Assembly (NCBI RefSeq): GCF_042643165.1
Contig: NZ_JBHRSH010000001.1
Coordinates: 1,550,001-1,614,000, forward strand
Direction of reading: 5' to 3'
Length of the DNA: 64,000 nt
DNA from: Hyphococcus aureus
Lineage (GTDB): Bacteria > Pseudomonadota > Alphaproteobacteria > Caulobacterales > Parvularculaceae
The notes under the pieces were generated by a model. The model was given only the letters and a program-made list of their open reading frames with translations. It did not search any database and had not been told where the DNA came from. Below are positions 32,001-41,292 of the stretch, one piece after another; positions within the stretch are counted from its first letter, which is position 1, and each line of letters starts with the position of its first letter. The translations under genes were made by a program, and so were the position numbers.

Positions 32001-32792
32001 TTAGGCGCCCTGAATAAGCGCTTTGGCTTTATCGTAGATTTCTGCATTAGCCGCGAGGATCGACCCGCCGGTGATAAAGTTCCGGCCGCCATCGATCTCG
32101 CTCACATGTCCGCCGGCTTCGCGCACCAGAATCGCGCCCGCTGCGACGTCCCAGCTATTGAGGTCGCGCTCCCAAAAGGCGTCATAACGTCCGGCGGCGA
32201 CGAAGGCGAGATCGAGCGCAGCGGCGCCGAAGCGGCGAACGCCAGCGGTCTTTTCAAGCACGCGCTCGGCTTCGGCGAGGGCCTCTTTGCGGCCCGGCTT
32301 TCCGGCAAAGGGAAGGCCGCAGGCGAAAAGGCACGCTGTCAGATCGTCACGGCCCGAGACGCGCAGGCGGCGGTCGTTCAGATAAGCGCCTTCGCCTTTC
32401 TCGGCCCAGAAAATCTCGTCGGTCGCCGGATTGAAGACGACGCCCGCATAAGGCTGGCGGTCGCGTTCAAGGGCGATGGAAATCGCGAAATGCGGCAGGC
32501 CGTGGAGAAAATTCGTGGTCCCGTCGAGGGGGTCGACGATCCACCAGTTGGAATTGTCCGTCCCCTCAATCTCTCCGCGCTCTTCCATGATGAAACCGTA
32601 TTTCGGCCGGGCGCGGGATAATTCCTCAAAAATGTCCTGTTCGGCTTTGTGGTCTGCGCGGGAGACGAAGTCGGCGGCGCCTTTGCGTGAAACCTGCAGG
32701 GCCTGTGACTCGCCGAAATCGCGGATTAGCCCGCGGGCGGCTTTGCGCGCGGCGTTAATCATCACGGTCATCAAGGCGGAAGCGTGGGGCAT
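32001..32792 (-). CDS. suhB: Inositol-1-monophosphatase family protein, SuhB-like
   Basis: This 263-residue Mg-dependent phosphatase shows GFIMEERGEIEG (metal-binding Glu), WIVDPLDGTTNFLHGLP and a late WERDLNSWDVAAGAILVREA, with the metal-binding Asp in SWDVAAG. All fit SuhB/IMPase; SuhB also acts with NusA in rRNA transcription antitermination in enterobacteria. ATG 32792 begins MPHASALMTVMINAARKAAR, the family-typical N-terminus. The 25-residue upstream extension is unlikely. It probably forms a unit with the histidine phosphatase downstream. Confidence 0.9.
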   Translation of the reverse strand: MPHASALMTVMINAARKAARGLIRDFGESQALQVSRKGAADFVSRADHKAEQDIFEELSRARPKYGFIMEERGEIEGTDNSNWWIVDPLDGTTNFLHGLPHFAISIALERDRQPYAGVVFNPATDEIFWAEKGEGAYLNDRRLRVSGRDDLTACLFACGLPFAGKPGRKEALAEAERVLEKTAGVRRFGAAALDLAFVAAGRYDAFWERDLNSWDVAAGAILVREAGGHVSEIDGGRNFITGGSILAANAEIYDKAKALIQGA

Positions 32793-32953
32793 GGTGGCCG
32801 TCCCGGAGGGTTCTGGTGGGTGAGGCGGCGCACCATAGCGATGGCCGCGCGCGGCGCAAGCGCCCATTGACCCTGATTTCAGGTCAGGTCGCCAGCCGCG
32901 CCAAACCGGGCTAAGCCCCGGGGACGTAACTGAGCGTCCCTTGCCCGAGCGTC

Positions 32954-34465
32954 ATGTCCGAACCGTTAACCCCTTCGCCCGAATCCGCCTCGCTCACCAC
33001 TCGTGTTGCGCGCGGGGCGGCGTGGATATTCGGCGCCGGCGTCGCTGCGCGGCTTCTCGGCGCGCTCAATACGATCATAGTCGCGCGCCTCCTTGCACCT
33101 GAGGATATCGGGATTGTCGCGACAGCAACCGTCGCCATGCAGCTTCTGCAAGGGATATCCGACATCGGCGTTTCCCAGGCGGTGGTGAAATTCCGCAACG
33201 CGGACAGCGACGATCTCAACACGCTTTTCACCCTGTCCGTCATTCGCGGGCTTTTCATCGGCGCGTTGTTGTTCGTCGCCGCGCCGCTGGCTGCGATGTT
33301 TTACGGCGATCCGCGCCTGTTCTGGGCGTTTGTCGGCGTCGCGCTGTTTCCGGTGCTGACGGGCTTTCTCAATCCGCGGTTTTATGAGTTCGAACGCGAT
33401 TTGAAATTCTCGCGCGAATTTATCGTCACCCTTTTCAACCGGCTTACGGGCGTCGCCGTCTCCCTTACCATCGCGATAGTTTTCCGCACCTATTGGGCGA
33501 TCATCGGCGGCATGCTGGCGAGCGCGATGGTGCAATTGTCTCTTTCCTATCTCCTGCGCCCGCATGCGCCGCGCCTTACCTTTAACTCCTTGCGCAAAGT
33601 GTTCGGCTTTTCCGGATGGCTCGCAGGCGTCAGTTTCATGGCGGCGCTGAACAACAAGCTCGACGTGCCGATTCTCGCCCGGCTGGTGGGCGCAGGCGGA
33701 ACGGGCGTCTATTTTCTGGGCTTTCAATTATCGGAAATGGTGACGGGTCAGATTGCAGCGCCTTTGACGCGGGCGATTTACCCCGGGCTGTCGGAATTGC
33801 AGGACGAGCCGGGTCGCATGCGCGTCGGGTTCCTCAAAGGCGTTGAGGCGTTGGGCGCCTTCGCCATGCCGGCCGCCTTCGGGCTTGCTTTCGTGGCGCA
33901 GGATCTCACCCAGGTTGTCCTTGGCGAAAAATGGCAGGCGGCGGCGCCGGTGATCGCCTTTCTGGCGCCTGTCATCGGGTTGCAATCGCTGTTTTATGCA
34001 ACACAGGCCTATGCGGTGGCGCTTGGCCTCACGCGCCTTGTCTTCTTCCGTGAGCTGATCTTTTTCCTGGTGCGGATGCCGGTGTTTGTCTGGGCCGTAT
34101 TCGCATATGGACTTCAGGGCGCTGTTTTTGCGGTGGCGGCAATGGGGGTCTTCCATGTGGCGCTCAATCTTGCGCTCTACGCCCGGGCGAGCGGCCGGCC
34201 CTTTTTCGAGCCGCTTCTCGCCGCGCACAGACCGCTTGGCGCCGTTGGCGCCATGGCGATCTGGTTTCTGGTCTTGCGGCCGCAATTCGGCCCCGTCGCG
34301 GACCTGGAGCCGGTCTGGCGGCTAGGCGCCGACATTGTTATGGGCGGTCTTGTCTACACGGCGGCGCTTTTCTCTCTCTGGCGGCTTGGCGGCGCCCCTG
34401 ACGGCATAGAGCGCCGTATCCTTTCTGCGGCGTCAATGACGGTCCGAAAATTTTCTCCTAACTGA
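32954..34465 (+). CDS. Wzx-like polysaccharide/lipid-linked oligosaccharide flippase
   Basis: This 503-residue membrane protein has about 12-14 predicted spans and belongs to the polysaccharide transport (PST, MOP superfamily) flippases. The N-terminal RGAAWIFGAGVAARLLGALN and the LLAPEDIGIVATATVAMQLL block (family pattern L..ed.G..a...) are typical. Such proteins move undecaprenyl-linked sugar units or related lipids across the inner membrane. It could relate to the dTDP-rhamnose genes 13 kb away, but no other polysaccharide gene is adjacent. It is divergent from suhB. Confidence 0.85.
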   Translation: MSEPLTPSPESASLTTRVARGAAWIFGAGVAARLLGALNTIIVARLLAPEDIGIVATATVAMQLLQGISDIGVSQAVVKFRNADSDDLNTLFTLSVIRGLFIGALLFVAAPLAAMFYGDPRLFWAFVGVALFPVLTGFLNPRFYEFERDLKFSREFIVTLFNRLTGVAVSLTIAIVFRTYWAIIGGMLASAMVQLSLSYLLRPHAPRLTFNSLRKVFGFSGWLAGVSFMAALNNKLDVPILARLVGAGGTGVYFLGFQLSEMVTGQIAAPLTRAIYPGLSELQDEPGRMRVGFLKGVEALGAFAMPAAFGLAFVAQDLTQVVLGEKWQAAAPVIAFLAPVIGLQSLFYATQAYAVALGLTRLVFFRELIFFLVRMPVFVWAVFAYGLQGAVFAVAAMGVFHVALNLALYARASGRPFFEPLLAAHRPLGAVGAMAIWFLVLRPQFGPVADLEPVWRLGADIVMGGLVYTAALFSLWRLGGAPDGIERRILSAASMTVRKFSPN

Positions 34466-34572
34466 GCCCCGCAACGACTTTTTAGCCGATTAGCTGCACC
34501 CGGCTGTTCCGCGCCTTCCCGCCTTCGGCTAGGAAGGGATCAGGGACAAACAGGGTAAGGACATCATCGACT

Positions 34573-36282
34573 ATGGCCGATATGGCGCCGCTCGATCCGG
34601 CGAAAACCGCCGCCGCTGCATTTAAATTGCTCGCAGAAAATCCCCTCTTCAAGGTTGGCGAAGCGGAGATACGCGGCAATGTCTACCGGGTTTTCGAAAA
34701 TGCGCCGCCAAGCCTGGCCGGGCTTTTTGCGCATGCCGCCGCCACCCATGGCGAGAAAGAATTTCTGATTTTCGAAGACGAGCGTCTCAGCTTTGCTGAG
34801 CTATGGCGGCGGGCGTGCCGTTTCGCTCATGCGCTACAGGACGAGCTTGGTGTGAAACAGGGCGACAAGGTCGCCCTCGCCATGCGCAATTTCCCTGAAT
34901 GGTGCGTGAGCTATATGGCGGTGATCTCCCTCGGCGCCGTCGTTGTCCCCCTCAATGCGTGGTGGAAGGACGAAGAACTTCATTACGGGCTCAAAGATTG
35001 CGGCGCCAGGATCGTCATCGCCGACGCCAGGCGTCTGGAGTATATTGCGCCTTGCAAAGACGAGCTCGGTCTGACGCTGGTGCTGGCCCGGGAAGGCGGT
35101 GAAGGCGCGGATTACCGCTATGAAGACCTGCTCAAGGGCGCAAAAAGCGACGCGCAGCCGCAAGTCGAGATCCATCCTGATGACGATTTTTGCATCGTTT
35201 ACACATCAGGCTCCACAGGCCACCCCAAAGGCGTTGTGCTGACCCATCGCGGCGCTATTTCAGCGCTGTTTTCCTGGACCTTCATCGCATCTATTCTGAA
35301 AGAATTGCGCGGCGGCGTCAGTCCCTTTGGCGATGATCCTGGCATCCTGCTCGGCATACCGCTTTTCCATGTCACAGGATCGCACTCGATCTTCCTGCTT
35401 TCCTATATGGTCGGGCGCCGCGTCGTCATGATGTATCGCTGGGACCCGAAAGAGGCGGCGGCGATCATCAACCGCGAAAAACTGACCAATTTCGTCGGCG
35501 TGCCGAGCCAGTCTTTCGAACTGATGCAGGCGGTGGGACCGGAAGGGCTGCCGTCGCTGATCGATATCGGCTCAGGCGGCGCCAAGCGCCCGGCGGATCA
35601 TGTGAAGAAGCTTGCGGCGAAGTTTCAGAACGGCAAACCATCTTCCGGCTACGGATTATCGGAAACCAATGCGCTTGGGTGCGTCATATCCCAGGGCGAT
35701 TATCAGTTGCGGCCTGATTCCACTGGCCGGCCTGTGCCGCCGGTGACGGACATCAAGATCATGGAAGATGGCGAACAACAGCCTGTCGGCGGCGTCGGCG
35801 AAGTCTGGATCAAGAGCCCTGCGAATTTCCGGGGGTATCATAATCTGCCCGAGGAGACGGCGAAGGCGATCACGTCCGATGGCTGGTTCCGCACCGGCGA
35901 TCTCGGCAAGATGGACGCCGAAGGCTATCTCTATATTGTCGACCGCCTGAAAGACCTGATCATCCGGGGTGGTGAAAATATCTCCTGTCTTGAGGTTGAA
36001 AATCGCGTTTACGACCATGGCGACGTCGCCGAGGCGGTGGTCTTTTCCGTGCCGGACGAAGTTCTCGGTGAACGCGTGGGCCTCGTCGTTTACCCTAAAG
36101 AGGGGATGACGATTGACGCCGCCGAACTGCGCAACTTTGTTGCGGAGGAACTTGCGGCGTTTAAAGTGCCGGAACGTATCTGGATTTCACCGACCAAGCT
36201 GCCGCAGCTCGGCACGGCGAAGTTCGACAAGATCACCGTCAAAAAGATCGCGCTTCAGCATCCGCCTGCGCTGTCTGTTTAA
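34573..36282 (+). CDS. Acyl-CoA synthetase (AMP-forming ligase)
   Basis: This 569-residue ANL-family ligase activates a carboxylic acid to its CoA ester through an acyl-adenylate. The P-loop-like YTSGSTGHPKGV lies around residue 212. SSGYGLSETNALG is the A5 region, WFRTGDLGKMDAEGYLYIVD is A7, and KDLIIRGGENI is A8. The adenylation Lys is in LGTAKFDKITVKK near the C-terminus. It is the first of six closely spaced beta-oxidation genes, with the next one 15 bases away. The chain type is not evident; the operon content suggests a bulky or branched acid. Confidence 0.92.
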   Translation: MADMAPLDPAKTAAAAFKLLAENPLFKVGEAEIRGNVYRVFENAPPSLAGLFAHAAATHGEKEFLIFEDERLSFAELWRRACRFAHALQDELGVKQGDKVALAMRNFPEWCVSYMAVISLGAVVVPLNAWWKDEELHYGLKDCGARIVIADARRLEYIAPCKDELGLTLVLAREGGEGADYRYEDLLKGAKSDAQPQVEIHPDDDFCIVYTSGSTGHPKGVVLTHRGAISALFSWTFIASILKELRGGVSPFGDDPGILLGIPLFHVTGSHSIFLLSYMVGRRVVMMYRWDPKEAAAIINREKLTNFVGVPSQSFELMQAVGPEGLPSLIDIGSGGAKRPADHVKKLAAKFQNGKPSSGYGLSETNALGCVISQGDYQLRPDSTGRPVPPVTDIKIMEDGEQQPVGGVGEVWIKSPANFRGYHNLPEETAKAITSDGWFRTGDLGKMDAEGYLYIVDRLKDLIIRGGENISCLEVENRVYDHGDVAEAVVFSVPDEVLGERVGLVVYPKEGMTIDAAELRNFVAEELAAFKVPERIWISPTKLPQLGTAKFDKITVKKIALQHPPALSV

Positions 36283-36297
36283 CTTTAGGAGCCGCTC

Positions 36298-37500
36298 ATG
36301 AGCGACCTCGAAACCTTCCGCGCCGAAGCGCGGGCCTGGCTTGAAGAAAACTGCCCGAAGGAAATGCGCGACGGCGCCGGCGGCGAAGAGAATATCTGCT
36401 GGGGCGGTAAGCAGTGGACCTTCCAGTCCGATGCGCAAAAAACCTGGCTCGACCGCATGGCGGCGAAAGGCTGGACCGTGCCGGCATGGCCCAAAGAATA
36501 TGGCGGCGGCGGGCTTTCCAAGGAAGAAGTGAAAGTCCTTAAAGAAGAAATGCGCAAGCTGAAATGCCGGTCGCCGCTCGAAAGTTTCGGCATCTGGATG
36601 CTTGGCCCGGCGCTGTTGAAATACGGAACCCATGAACAAAAATCTCATTTTCTACCGCCCATTGCACGCGGAGAAATTCGCTGGTGTCAGGGCTATTCAG
36701 AACCAAACGCAGGCTCTGACCTCGCCTCGCTTCAATGCAAATGTGAAGACAAGGGCGATCACTGGCTGATCAACGGGCAGAAAGTCTGGACGTCTTACGC
36801 CGACCAGTCCGACTGGATTTTTGTGCTTGTCCGCACCGATCCGAAAGCGACGAAGCACACTGGCATCAGTTTCATTCTCGTGGACATGGAACAGGACGGC
36901 GTTTCGACAAAGCCGATCAAACTGATCTCCGGCAAATCGCCTTTCTGTGAAACCTTCTTTGACGATGCAACGGCGCCGAAGGACTATGCCCCCGGAGTGT
37001 CCGCGATCGTCGGCGAGCTCAATAAAGGCTGGGACGTTGCGAAATATCTTCTCACTCATGAGCGGGAGATGATTTCCGCCGGCGGCGGCGGTCTTCTTGG
37101 CGGGCGCGGCATGGGCGAGGTTGCAGCGAATGAAATCGGACTTGAACATGGTCGTCTTTCCGATCCGCTTTTGCGCGCCAAAATCGCGCAGGCGGAAATC
37201 GACGGCTGGGCGTTTTTGTTGACGCTGGAACGGATGAAAGACGAAGCCAAAGCGGGCCAGGGCGTCGGCGCCAATTCGTCGATGCTCAAATATTACGGCA
37301 CCGAGTTCAACAAGCGCCGCTTTGAAATTCTCATGGATATCGGCGGCTCCGATGAGCTTGAATGGGAAGGCGAGCGGACCAAAAACGGCAAACTCGCCCG
37401 CGGCTGGCTGCGCACCAAGGCCAACTCCATTGAAGGCGGCACCTCGGAAGTGCAGCTCAATGTTATCGCCAAGCGCATTCTTGAATTGCCGGGCGCTTAA
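36298..37500 (+). CDS. Acyl-CoA dehydrogenase, catalytic-Glu-bearing subunit
   Basis: This 400-residue FAD flavoprotein introduces the alpha-beta double bond. It has the FAD/substrate region WCQGYSEPNAGSDLASLQ and KVWTSYADQSDW. The C-terminal NSIEGGTSEVQLNVIAKRIL contains the Glu equivalent to the catalytic base. The N-terminal RAWLEENCPKEM and WPKEYGGGG are typical of the group acting on long, branched or ring-bearing acyl-CoAs. The next gene, 23 bases on, encodes a second dehydrogenase without that Glu, which suggests a mixed complex. AGGAG precedes the start. Confidence 0.92.
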   Translation: MSDLETFRAEARAWLEENCPKEMRDGAGGEENICWGGKQWTFQSDAQKTWLDRMAAKGWTVPAWPKEYGGGGLSKEEVKVLKEEMRKLKCRSPLESFGIWMLGPALLKYGTHEQKSHFLPPIARGEIRWCQGYSEPNAGSDLASLQCKCEDKGDHWLINGQKVWTSYADQSDWIFVLVRTDPKATKHTGISFILVDMEQDGVSTKPIKLISGKSPFCETFFDDATAPKDYAPGVSAIVGELNKGWDVAKYLLTHEREMISAGGGGLLGGRGMGEVAANEIGLEHGRLSDPLLRAKIAQAEIDGWAFLLTLERMKDEAKAGQGVGANSSMLKYYGTEFNKRRFEILMDIGGSDELEWEGERTKNGKLARGWLRTKANSIEGGTSEVQLNVIAKRILELPGA

Positions 37501-37523
37501 ACTCGGGCGTAAAAGGAAGTCTC

Positions 37524-38663
37524 ATGCCTCTCGTATTGAATGAAGAACAGGAAATGCTGCGCGAGTCGGCGCGCGGGTTTCTCGATGAAAAAGCGCCGGT
37601 CTCTGCTTTGCGCAAACTTCGCGACGACAACAATCCGGACGGGTTCGACCGCGGTCTCTGGAAGGAGATGGCGGAAATGGGCTGGGCCGGCATTCTTGTT
37701 GAAGAAGAGCACGGCGGCGCCGATTTCGGTTTCGTCGGCGCTGGCGTTCTCGCCGAGGAGATGGGGCGCACACTGACGGCGTCACCCTTTCTTTCAACCT
37801 CTATCCTTGCTGCGACGGCGCTGAAAAAGCTCGGGAGCGATGCGCAAAAACAGGCGAACCTGCCGAATATCGCCGCGGGTGAAACGCTTTATGCGTTGGC
37901 CGTCGATGAGCATCGCAAACATCGCCCTGCAAAAATTTCTATGCAGGCGGAAAAACACGGCAATGGCTTCAAGCTTTCCGGTGACAAGACCTTCGTCGCT
38001 GACGGTCATGTGGCCGATAAGATTATCGTGGCGGCCCGCTCCGCAGGTGCCGCCGGAGAGCAGAACGGTCTGACCCTGTTCCTCGTGGACGCCAAAGCCA
38101 AGGGCGTTTCCGTCGAGCGTACGCAGATGGTCGATAGCCGCAACGCGGCGCGCATCAAGTTTGACGGTGTCGAGGCGACCGGCGATGAAGTGCTGGGCGA
38201 AGTCGACGGCGGCTATATGGCGCTTGAAGGCGTGTTGAACGCCGGGCGCGCCGGTCTCGCCGCCGAAATGTCAGGCTCGGCGCAGCAGGCGTTCGAGATG
38301 ACTGTCAGTTACCTGAAAGAGCGCAAGCAGTTCGGAACCGAGATCGGGACATTCCAGGCGCTGCAACATCGCGCGGCGCATCTCTATTCGGAAATCGAGC
38401 TGGCAAAATCCGCGGTCCTCAAAGCCCTACAGGATCTTGACGCCCATTACGGCATGGCCGGGCCGATTTGTTCGTTGGCGAAAGCGAAGGCCGGCGACGT
38501 CGCCAAGCTCGCCAGCCAGGAAGCAGTTCAGATGTATGGCGGCATCGGCATGACCGATGAATTCGATATCGGTTTTTACATGAAGCGCATTCGCGTGGCG
38601 CAGGAAATGTTCGGCGACGCGGCTTTTCACGCCGACCGTCTCGCGCAAATGCGCGGATACTGA
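37524..38663 (+). CDS. Acyl-CoA dehydrogenase, partner subunit lacking the catalytic Glu
   Basis: This 379-residue acyl-CoA dehydrogenase-fold protein runs from LNEEQEMLRESARGFLDEKA through TLFLVDAKAKGV to a C-terminal QMYGGIGMTDEFDIGFYMKR. The usual YEGTxEIQ-like loop with the catalytic Glu is replaced by VAQEMFGDAAFHADRL. Helix G (GRAGLAAEM) also has no alternative Glu of the isovaleryl-CoA dehydrogenase kind. Paired with the preceding gene it resembles the two subunits of alpha2-beta2 dehydrogenases from steroid side-chain breakdown, where only one subunit carries the base. The heteromer is inference. Confidence 0.88.
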   Translation: MPLVLNEEQEMLRESARGFLDEKAPVSALRKLRDDNNPDGFDRGLWKEMAEMGWAGILVEEEHGGADFGFVGAGVLAEEMGRTLTASPFLSTSILAATALKKLGSDAQKQANLPNIAAGETLYALAVDEHRKHRPAKISMQAEKHGNGFKLSGDKTFVADGHVADKIIVAARSAGAAGEQNGLTLFLVDAKAKGVSVERTQMVDSRNAARIKFDGVEATGDEVLGEVDGGYMALEGVLNAGRAGLAAEMSGSAQQAFEMTVSYLKERKQFGTEIGTFQALQHRAAHLYSEIELAKSAVLKALQDLDAHYGMAGPICSLAKAKAGDVAKLASQEAVQMYGGIGMTDEFDIGFYMKRIRVAQEMFGDAAFHADRLAQMRGY

Positions 38664-38697
38664 TAAGGGCCATAGCGCCGCAGCTTGAGAGAAAACC

Positions 38698-39153
38698 ATG
38701 CCCGTAACGACGCCCGACAAGATCGCCGATTTCGTCGGCAAGGAAACCGGCGTTTCCGACTGGATCGCCATTGATCAGGAGCGCATCAATCAATTCGCCG
38801 ATGTCACCGAAGATCACCAGTTCATTCACATTGACCCGGAAGCGGCGGCGAAGACGCCCTTCGGAACCACCATCGCCCATGGTTTTTTGACGCTCTCCAT
38901 GCTGTCGAAGCTGGCCTCTGGCAGCGTCATTATCCTTGAAGGCGTCAAGATGGGCGTCAATTACGGTTTTGAAAAAGTGCGCTTCGTCAATCCCGTGAAA
39001 TCCGGCCAGAATATCCGCGGGCGCTTCACACTGATGTCGGCGGACACCAAAGTGCCGGGCCAGTGGACGCTGAAATATGCGGTGAAGGTCGAGATTGAAG
39101 GCGAGACCAAACCCGCCCTGGTCGCCGAATGGCTGACCATGCAGTTTGTATAA
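38698..39153 (+). CDS. MaoC-like (R)-specific enoyl-CoA hydratase
   Basis: This 151-residue hotdog-fold hydratase has the catalytic region ADVTEDHQFIHIDPEAAA, an Asp and His arranged as in R-specific hydratases (DxxxxH). It is followed by TPFGTTIAHGFLTLSML, a conserved block of MaoC domains. It would hydrate the enoyl-CoA made by the dehydrogenases to a 3R-hydroxyacyl-CoA, which the SDR encoded next can oxidise. GAGAGAAAACC precedes the ATG; the downstream SDR begins 11 bases after the stop with AAGGAG. Confidence 0.92.
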   Translation: MPVTTPDKIADFVGKETGVSDWIAIDQERINQFADVTEDHQFIHIDPEAAAKTPFGTTIAHGFLTLSMLSKLASGSVIILEGVKMGVNYGFEKVRFVNPVKSGQNIRGRFTLMSADTKVPGQWTLKYAVKVEIEGETKPALVAEWLTMQFV

Positions 39154-39163
39154 GGAGACAGAA

Positions 39164-40084
39164 ATGTCTGAAATCGATTTCAAGAACAAGGTCGCTATCG
39201 TCACCGGCGCCGGCAACGGGCTTGGCCGGTCTCATGCGCTGGCGCTTGCCGAGCGCGGCGCCAAAGTCGTCGTCAACGATCTCGGCGGCGCGCGCGACGG
39301 GTCGGGCGGCTCGATTTCCGCAGCGCAGGAGGTCGTCAATCACATCAACGCCTCGGGCGGGGAGGCGATCGCCGACGGCGCCAACGTAACCAATGAGGCG
39401 GAAGTTGCCGCCATGGTGAAAGCCGCCATGGATAAATGGGGCCGCATCGACATTCTGGTGAACAATGCCGGCATTTTGCGCGACAAGTCATTTCATAAAA
39501 TGACGCTTGATGATTTCCGGGCGGTAATCGACGTTCACCTTGTCGGCTCCGCCATCTGCACCCACACAGTCTGGCCGATCATGCGCGAGCAGACCTATGG
39601 CCGCATCATTCTGACGTCGTCCCCGTCGGGGTTGCACGGCATTTTCGGTCAGGTGAATTACGGCGCGGCCAAAGCCGGCATGATCGGGATGATGAATGCG
39701 CTTCATCTTGAAGGCGCGAAATACAACATCAAGGCGAATGTGCTATCTCCGTCCGCCAAAACCCGCATGACCGAAGATCTAGGCATTCCCGAAGCCATTC
39801 TCGACCAGATGACGCCGGAAGCCATCACGGCAGCGATGCTGTATCTCGTCAGCGAAGACGCGCCTTCTCGCGCGATTGTGTCCTGCGCCGCCGGCGGTTA
39901 TTCCCGCGCCTATATCGTTGAGACCGACGGCGTTTATCTGCCGCCGGAAAAACAGACGCCGGAAGAGATCGCGAAAAAGTGGGATGAAATCTCCTCCACC
40001 GAGCACGTACATTATTACGAGAATTCGTCAGGCCCGAATATGAACTTTATGACCAAGGCCAAAGATTACGCCATCGGCAAGTAA
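39164..40084 (+). CDS. SDR, MFE-2-like (3R)-hydroxyacyl-CoA dehydrogenase
   Basis: This 306-residue SDR starts at ATG 39164 with AAGGAG in front. It has VAIVTGAGNGLGRSHALALA for the cofactor and VVVNDLGGARDGSGGS, where the Asp-Leu-Gly-Gly signature and the long loop are diagnostic of the dehydrogenase domain of peroxisomal multifunctional enzyme 2. NNAGILRDKSF and YGAAKAGMIGM (Tyr/Lys) follow. With the MaoC gene immediately upstream, the pair equals a split MFE-2: hydration to the 3R-hydroxy ester and oxidation to the 3-keto ester. Confidence 0.92.
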   Translation: MSEIDFKNKVAIVTGAGNGLGRSHALALAERGAKVVVNDLGGARDGSGGSISAAQEVVNHINASGGEAIADGANVTNEAEVAAMVKAAMDKWGRIDILVNNAGILRDKSFHKMTLDDFRAVIDVHLVGSAICTHTVWPIMREQTYGRIILTSSPSGLHGIFGQVNYGAAKAGMIGMMNALHLEGAKYNIKANVLSPSAKTRMTEDLGIPEAILDQMTPEAITAAMLYLVSEDAPSRAIVSCAAGGYSRAYIVETDGVYLPPEKQTPEEIAKKWDEISSTEHVHYYENSSGPNMNFMTKAKDYAIGK

Positions 40085-40095
40085 GGAACATCGCC

Positions 40096-41292
40096 ATGAG
40101 AGAAGCTGTCATCGTTTCAACCGCCCGCACGCCCATCGGCAAAGCCTATCGCGGCGCCTATAACAACACGACATCGTCGGCGCTCGCCGCCCATGCGATG
40201 ACCAACGCCATTGCGCGCGCGAAAGTTGACCCGGTCGAGGTGGAGGATGTTGTGGCTGGCGCAGCGCTGCAGATGGGCACCGCGACGCCGAACGTCGCGC
40301 GGCTTTCACTGTTGCGCGCCGGGATGCCGCATTCCGTGCCGGGCCAGTCTCTCGACCGTCAATGCGCGTCCGGCATGATGGCGATTGCGACCGCAGCGAA
40401 GCAGGTGATCTCCGACAATATGCAAGTCGCCATCGGCGTCGGTGTGGAATCGATTTCCATGAACCAGACCAAACAGATGTTCGTGCATCCCGATCCGTGG
40501 CTTCTGCAGAACCTTCCCTCCACCTATATGCAGATGATCGAGACGGCGGAGATTGTCGGCGACCGTTACAACATTTCCCGCGACGCCCAGGACGAATACG
40601 CGTTCCAGTCGCAACAGCGCACCCACGCCGCGCAGCAGGCCGGCAAGTTCGACGATGAAATTGTGCCGCTCGCGAGCGTGATGAAATTCATCAACAAGGA
40701 AACCGGCGAAAGCTCCGATGTTGAGGTGAAGCTCGACAAGGACGAGGGCAACCGCCCGGAAACGACCCTCGAAGGCCTCAAGGGCCTGAAGACGGTTTTC
40801 AAGGGCGGACAGGTCGTCAAGGAAGGCAAATACATCACCGCCGGCAACGCCTCGCAATTGTCTGACGGCGCCTCGGCCGCCGTGGTGATGGAAGCGAAGG
40901 AAGCCTCGAAACGGGGCTTGTCCCCGCTCGGGATTTATCGCGGCATGGCGGTCGCGGGCACGAACCCCGACGAGATGGGCATCGGCCCTGTCTTCGCCGT
41001 GCCGAAGCTGCTCGAAAAATTCAATCTCAAAATGGACGACATCGGCCTGTGGGAGTTGAACGAAGCCTTCGCCGTGCAGGTTCTTTACTGCCGCGACAAG
41101 CTCGGCATTCCCGATGAGCTCCTGAACGTCAATGGCGGCGCCATTTCCATCGGCCATCCTTACGGCATGTCCGGCGCGCGCATGGTTGGCCATGCGCTGA
41201 TCGAGGGCAAACGCCGCGGCGCGAAATATGTCGTCTGCACCATGTGCGTCGGCGGCGGCATGGGCGCGGCGGGGTTGTTCGAAGTTGCGTAA
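40096..41292 (+). CDS. Thiolase (acetyl-CoA acyltransferase)
   Basis: This 398-residue enzyme cleaves 3-ketoacyl-CoA to acetyl-CoA and the shortened acyl-CoA. The nucleophile is C90 in LDRQCASGMMAI. AISIGHPYGMSGARM contains the catalytic His, and CTMCVGGGMGAAGLF has the second cysteine with the family-typical GGGxGxA. ELNEAFAVQVL is also canonical. It ends the beta-oxidation set; the alkyltransferase-like gene starts at the very next base after its stop, so the transcript probably runs on. Confidence 0.95.
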   Translation: MREAVIVSTARTPIGKAYRGAYNNTTSSALAAHAMTNAIARAKVDPVEVEDVVAGAALQMGTATPNVARLSLLRAGMPHSVPGQSLDRQCASGMMAIATAAKQVISDNMQVAIGVGVESISMNQTKQMFVHPDPWLLQNLPSTYMQMIETAEIVGDRYNISRDAQDEYAFQSQQRTHAAQQAGKFDDEIVPLASVMKFINKETGESSDVEVKLDKDEGNRPETTLEGLKGLKTVFKGGQVVKEGKYITAGNASQLSDGASAAVVMEAKEASKRGLSPLGIYRGMAVAGTNPDEMGIGPVFAVPKLLEKFNLKMDDIGLWELNEAFAVQVLYCRDKLGIPDELLNVNGGAISIGHPYGMSGARMVGHALIEGKRRGAKYVVCTMCVGGGMGAAGLFEVA

